33,646 bases of DNA from an uncultured Eubacteriales bacterium (GTDB lineage Bacteria > Bacillota > Clostridia > Lachnospirales > Lachnospiraceae): positions 1 through 33,646 of the forward strand of contig UQYF01000031.1 of assembly GCA_900545175.1 (NCBI GenBank), given 5' to 3'. The notes under the pieces were generated by a model that was given only the letters and a program-made list of their open reading frames with translations, was not told the DNA's origin and made no database searches. A program made the translations under genes and the position numbers. Each line of letters begins with the position of its first letter. Positions within the stretch are counted from its first letter, which is position 1. Positions 31,701 through 33,646 of the stretch are shown one piece after another.

Positions 31701-33646
31701 GCAAAGACTGAGAAGGATACAACAGTAGAATCAAGTGCAGCAGAAGATAAGACAACAGAAGCTGCTTCCGAGAAGAATACTAAGGCAGACGCAGAGGAAG
31801 TATCGAGCGAGGAAGAGGTAACATCCAAAGCAGCAGAGGAGACAACTGATGCAACAGTAGAATCCAGTGAGGCAGAGGAAGCTGCAACAGAGGATGCAGC
31901 AGAGTCAAGCGAGGAAGAGGAAGCTACGACAGAGGATGCAGCAGAGTCAAGTGCAGAAGAGAATACTGCAACAACTGATGCAAAAGAGACAACAACAGAT
32001 AATACATCAGAGTCTGATGAAGCAGATGATACTACAGTAACAACTAAGGCAGAAGAGACAACACAGGCAGATGACAGCACAACAGCGGATGCAGCAGCCG
32101 AGTCAACTGATGCAGCCGAAGATGTAACAGCTGAGTCAACAGAGTCAGAGTCTCTTACAATCGCTCTTAACAATGTAAGAGCTGTAATGGCATCAGAGAA
32201 TGCAGAGGAAGATACTGTAAAATATTACTCATATGTTGATAAGACAACAAAGCCTGATACAACCTACAGATATAAGATTGCAGCGGTTGTTGATGGAAAG
32301 ACATCATTCATGTCAAGAGCGGTAGAAATTCATACATTGGTCGACATTAAGTCGGTAGATGTGGACGCTATAGTGATTAATGATCTGATTCAGGATCAGG
32401 TATTTGCTGATGGCCAGACACTTTCAGACCTTCTTCCTTCACAGGTTAAGGTAATTGATTCTAATGACAACGAAGCTATGGCAAATATCAAGTGGGATGT
32501 AACAAATGTTGATATAAAAACTGTGGGTGAGTATGTAATAACAGGTATAATTGCAGGCTGGGATGAACCGGTAGTTAAGAAGGTAAATGTTATAGAGAAC
32601 AGACTCACAGGCTATGTAGCATTTGATGATGTTATAGTAATTGTCGGAAATAAACCAACACTTCCGAGCAAGATTACAGCAACATTCTTAAATGGACAGT
32701 CAGTGACAAGTGATGTTACATGGAACACAGATTTACTTGATATCAATACTATTGGAGATTATGTGCTTACAGGAACTTCTACATTGATTACAGATGCAAA
32801 GCTTGTTGTAAGAGTTGTAGATAACTATATCGTATCTCTCTATACAAGATATTGCGAGGTAAATTTGGGCGATGCTGATTACAAGCTTCCATCAGATGTA
32901 AATGCAGTATGGGCTGATGGAACAACATCCTATGTGAGTGCTGAGTGGGAGAATACATCCGTTGATGTGAGCACACTTGGAACAACAGCGCTTAGCGGTA
33001 CAGTTGAAGGCTTTGACAAGGCAGCACAGCTTCAGGTTATGGTTAAGTATCCTGTTGCAAAGAGATTCGACTTCGGTATAGAGGGTTCAGCTGTGGAAGA
33101 TGGCTGGATTGGAGTAGCTGCAAATGTTAAGACCGGTAAAAAGACAGTTGACGAACTCAAAATTACATACAGCGAGAACACAGGCTATGGTTTCTTAGAC
33201 GGCTCAAAAGTATTCGAGGGCCGAGATGACAGACTGTATAAGGCAGGCGGACAGCTTGCAGACAGTGTATACAGAGATTATATTATCCCTGATGGCAACA
33301 CATTCAGAGTGGATGTACCTAATGGAAAGTATGTAGTTGAGATTGTAAGTGGTCATGGAAATAAAGGTAACAATACAGTTAAAGCAGATGTAAATGGCAC
33401 AAGCATCAGTGTAAAAAACGGAGCACAGGATTACACAATCGGAGAGGTTGCAGCTGATGTCACAGACGGACATATTGATATCAAGTTCACAGGAACACTC
33501 TGCAGAACATGTGCGATAGTTGTCAGAACAGTGAGCGTTGATGGAAAGGATGAGCCGGAGGAGCCTTCAACAGAAGAGCCTACAACGGAGGAGCCTTCAA
33601 CAGAGAAGCCTTCAACAGAGGAGCCGACACAGCCTTCAACAGAGAA
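25713..33646 (+). CDS. Giant secreted CE12 acetylesterase + PL11 rhamnogalacturonan lyase (C-terminus beyond window)
   Basis: One open frame of at least 2644 codons starting at ATG 25713 (site GGAGGGCGG). Signal peptide 1-49. A CE12-like SGNH esterase spans about 250-490: Ser257 in SDSTV, GGRSSKSF from 313, GHND with Asn346, and Asp466/His469 in DSTHL. FnIII is at 515-612, a galactose-binding-like module (GWIGIG) at 614-766, and two FnIII at 768-977. A PL11 lyase propeller spans about 980-1648, with GDLDGDGVLELIVKW at 1128 and NDIDNDGKDEIIYG at 1366. Then half an FnIII, a jelly-roll-like module (1712-1927), an acidic Thr/Ala/Ser linker (1945-2145), the other FnIII half (2169-2210), three Ig-like Big_4-type domains (2210-2447), a second GWIG module (2448-2611) and a Thr-Glu-Pro tail leaving the window. 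It should deacetylate and cleave pectin rhamnogalacturonan I outside the cell. A surface anchor is expected beyond the edge but not seen. Confidence 0.9.
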   Translation, partial: MNSKLRNGRKLSREFKKNIRKGASILLSMAMVAGSVSLSDVSAVTVSAAEKSTAVNAATGSYVMGKDGKINSSTVFDTKTGYGFSDFEYPDAAKDWVGAVYYPREERVTTGKASYVSDGEGYLAIESKVWTETEKTGYGTFTYENTSTLDFALDNADYKISVELVNPTDKELTVSLEAENITKASGVKVAAGKTVTQDITACLVDGVLNIKFLETSASATSESDAAVGKVYVSKVSISKAAEKTAGEKPTIFIASDSTVQTYESNYYPQTGWGQTLHNFFGDFVEERECKDCEYSQAQTYETVNAIVENRAIGGRSSKSFIEEGKFDDLLEDVKPGDYVLVQWGHNDATTSRPNRYVSPEDFGYWMQYYVDGVTQRGATPILVTPVARYSYTTNEDGTLKSFVGNFEKYGDVMRKMAKEQNIPIVDLTARSTALCNEFGIEGAKSLFLMVEAGDYPEGAYAGGANDSTHLQYYGAYKFAQCVAEGIVDYANEGATDALDALATLVVNKVPTKEPGKVGNLASTTVGASSVGMSWDAEDDSELYYIYRTVLEDGQTIDDVDFSNAEKYSVSSKNKYTDTACQAGVTYVYAIRGFNPKGLGELSNKIQVTTKTAGWKFDINGDKNSIAKADGPTESGWIGIGADKYDKSVGYGWITVPGAGRDRGVQDNDSYSEMGRDFTMGDGEFAVDLPNGDYEVTCYGGDILPGTSSTKSSYSAEGKSIGSISVKQGVASATGTVRVEDGQLNLTVGGTNKYLNGFTITSILNAPSGLVAFEKAVKGSSMSFLLGFNTVDEAVSYNVYRKSTSDDSFKVIKSFTTEDLKNDENGCKSMTVALGESYEYYMTCITADGTESARSDIATVTALSEDVKAPAAPTNVVCVDPAASTVGVRQTITISWDAAAVENPDSGKVIKYIIYRSAKAENEKGYKGFEKVGESETTTFTDTYYDLDTNISYYYKVAALNAGGLGEQSAVCRTPVTGTLTQQNLEKYSDRALVAVNLAGEKGADTLISATDSEGNTLTNGVYLSWRSFGADFDGNNNLTTTFTVYRDGSVIASDIKVTNLVDEGGTSASTYKVVGSNDSSIGVNAVDTKCWEHQYLELSLFAPADETMPEYNGEVTTCDYSANDMSLGDLDGDGVLELIVKWYPSNAKDNSGYGFTGKTFLDAYDVNWATGAVSLLYRIDMGINIRSGAHYTQFQVWDYDGDGRAEIAVKTAPGTTVLKPTDGTANTLVEKEWIDVASSTLPTETISAANDYRNSSGYVLSGPEYLTMFNGEDGSILDTTAFVPERGNVGAWGDAYGNRVDRFLSATAYLDGEKPYAVFSRGYYTRTCLTAYYVNDEGKLDVYWAFDTNEAGSEYEAQGNHGLSVNDIDNDGKDEIIYGSLTVDHDGTVKYSTGLGHGDAMHVSDWVSWNDGLEIMDVHEHDDAAYHVEIHDAETGEILMGYWTGKDTGRGVAADIDPTSLGGEWWSIASPTYEGNDEPSWDSTDGEVYSTQSKLGALIKLADNTPASNASIFWDGDLLSEVQDHTFNKDAYMPTGVKIYKWDYENSRQVDLLSSTEIWSSNGTKGNLGIIADFLGDWREEIIARCADNKNNVRVYTTTIQTDYVVPCLLENLAYREGVAWENVGYNQPANLSYLLSEGLITSQLMAGQITKKSAEIAFTEASDGKYGHEVTGYEIYRAEGDGEFELIDTISKDKLVEYVPGKVEPEEPEEVILYSQDFESGESDFTYYAENFVSLAADTASVNPNKSSYVLSVGQDGRDRRVQSPALGVKDNATVELELRIDAPYRAKTSYFSLLGAANSDKANSEWLQSTAQILTIEATAGASDNTTWKSILLNGVDVTDALSADVSESGTGKTATTGWIKIKAGLDFTNNKVYVIISKAADDSVLYSDEVAFVNEVSGLEHIFLSSNKNGGRSFIDNIKIVDGISDTLAEYVSANQPAVISMPVAAGTTNEFSASQESTTAESAAEAATTEAAKTEKDTTVESSAAEDKTTEAAKTEKDTTVESSAAEDKTTEAASEKNTKADAEEVSSEEEVTSKAAEETTDATVESSEAEEAATEDAAESSEEEEATTEDAAESSAEENTATTDAKETTTDNTSESDEADDTTVTTKAEETTQADDSTTADAAAESTDAAEDVTAESTESESLTIALNNVRAVMASENAEEDTVKYYSYVDKTTKPDTTYRYKIAAVVDGKTSFMSRAVEIHTLVDIKSVDVDAIVINDLIQDQVFADGQTLSDLLPSQVKVIDSNDNEAMANIKWDVTNVDIKTVGEYVITGIIAGWDEPVVKKVNVIENRLTGYVAFDDVIVIVGNKPTLPSKITATFLNGQSVTSDVTWNTDLLDINTIGDYVLTGTSTLITDAKLVVRVVDNYIVSLYTRYCEVNLGDADYKLPSDVNAVWADGTTSYVSAEWENTSVDVSTLGTTALSGTVEGFDKAAQLQVMVKYPVAKRFDFGIEGSAVEDGWIGVAANVKTGKKTVDELKITYSENTGYGFLDGSKVFEGRDDRLYKAGGQLADSVYRDYIIPDGNTFRVDVPNGKYVVEIVSGHGNKGNNTVKADVNGTSISVKNGAQDYTIGEVAADVTDGHIDIKFTGTLCRTCAIVVRTVSVDGKDEPEEPSTEEPTTEEPSTEKPSTEEPTQPSTE
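31626..31751 (+). repeat. Perfect 63-bp tandem duplication in the linker of the giant enzyme
   Basis: Two identical 63-base units (31626-31688 and 31689-31751) encode two copies of a 21-residue Thr/Glu/Ala/Lys block, followed by a partial third copy. Identity extends to silent positions, so the duplication is recent. The length is a multiple of three and keeps the frame. Confidence 0.9.

Noticed and set aside
31600..32170. CRISPR-like or satellite array in the linker region
   Set aside because: Repeats are in-frame coding degeneracies plus one 63-bp duplication, with no regular unique spacers.
31526..32173. 215-residue Ser/Ala/Val-rich antisense frame
   Set aside because: It is the complement of the low-complexity linker of the giant enzyme; repetitive codons keep it open.

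Overview
The window looks like the chromosome of a Gram-positive, motile, carbohydrate-degrading Firmicute. The best guess is a Lachnospiraceae member close to Lachnospira ([Eubacterium] eligens). This is inferred from the AT-leaning composition, strong GGAGG-type ribosome binding sites, sigma-A promoters with 17-bp spacers, a chemoreceptor, and a giant secreted pectin-degrading protein. No rRNA, tRNA or phage gene is present to confirm it.

Positions 1-17365 form one functional locus, a Ter/TelA-type stress-response system. The left part carries the predicted nucleoside-like metabolite module: a PRTase_2-TRSP phosphoribosyltransferase, a second PRTase-like/StiP-family protein and an ATP-grasp ligase in a tight operon, then a CitE/HpcH-type C-C bond lyase on the opposite strand. 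Next come a YceG-like domain fused to a trypsin/HtrA-like serine protease, a full-length YceG-like protein, TelA, three TerD proteins, a PMCA-type Ca2+ P-type ATPase and a HAD phosphatase. Convergent to these are an AIM24-family protein and a fourth, divergent TerD with its own promoter. Family knowledge and gene order suggest that soluble Ca2+-binding TerD proteins, TelA and a membrane Ca2+ pump work with a small-molecule biosynthesis branch. No TerC is seen in the window.

Positions 17366-20640 hold a lipoprotein sugar-binding protein followed at once by a methyl-accepting chemotaxis protein, with no permease genes, so this looks like a sensing pair. Positions 20661-25413 hold a MATE exporter, hflK and hflC behind a strong promoter and a folded leader, a hairpin-rich stretch that may be an IS relic, and mscL with a zinc-ribbon-like tail.

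Positions 25713-33646 are one uninterrupted reading frame that runs off the window (at least 2644 codons). It encodes a secreted multidomain enzyme combining a CE12-like rhamnogalacturonan acetylesterase, a PL11 rhamnogalacturonan lyase, FnIII, carbohydrate-binding-like and Ig-like modules. One FnIII domain appears to be split by an inserted module and a Thr/Glu/Ala-rich linker.

A family of intergenic repeats with the core GTGTCAAAACATG punctuates the locus: a 324-bp MITE-like double inverted repeat at 3513-3836 and related ends near 1, 15801 and 20661. The likeliest under-described biology is the Ter locus architecture (protease fusion, intra-operon terminators, degenerate TerD), the inverted-repeat element, and the structured hflK leader.
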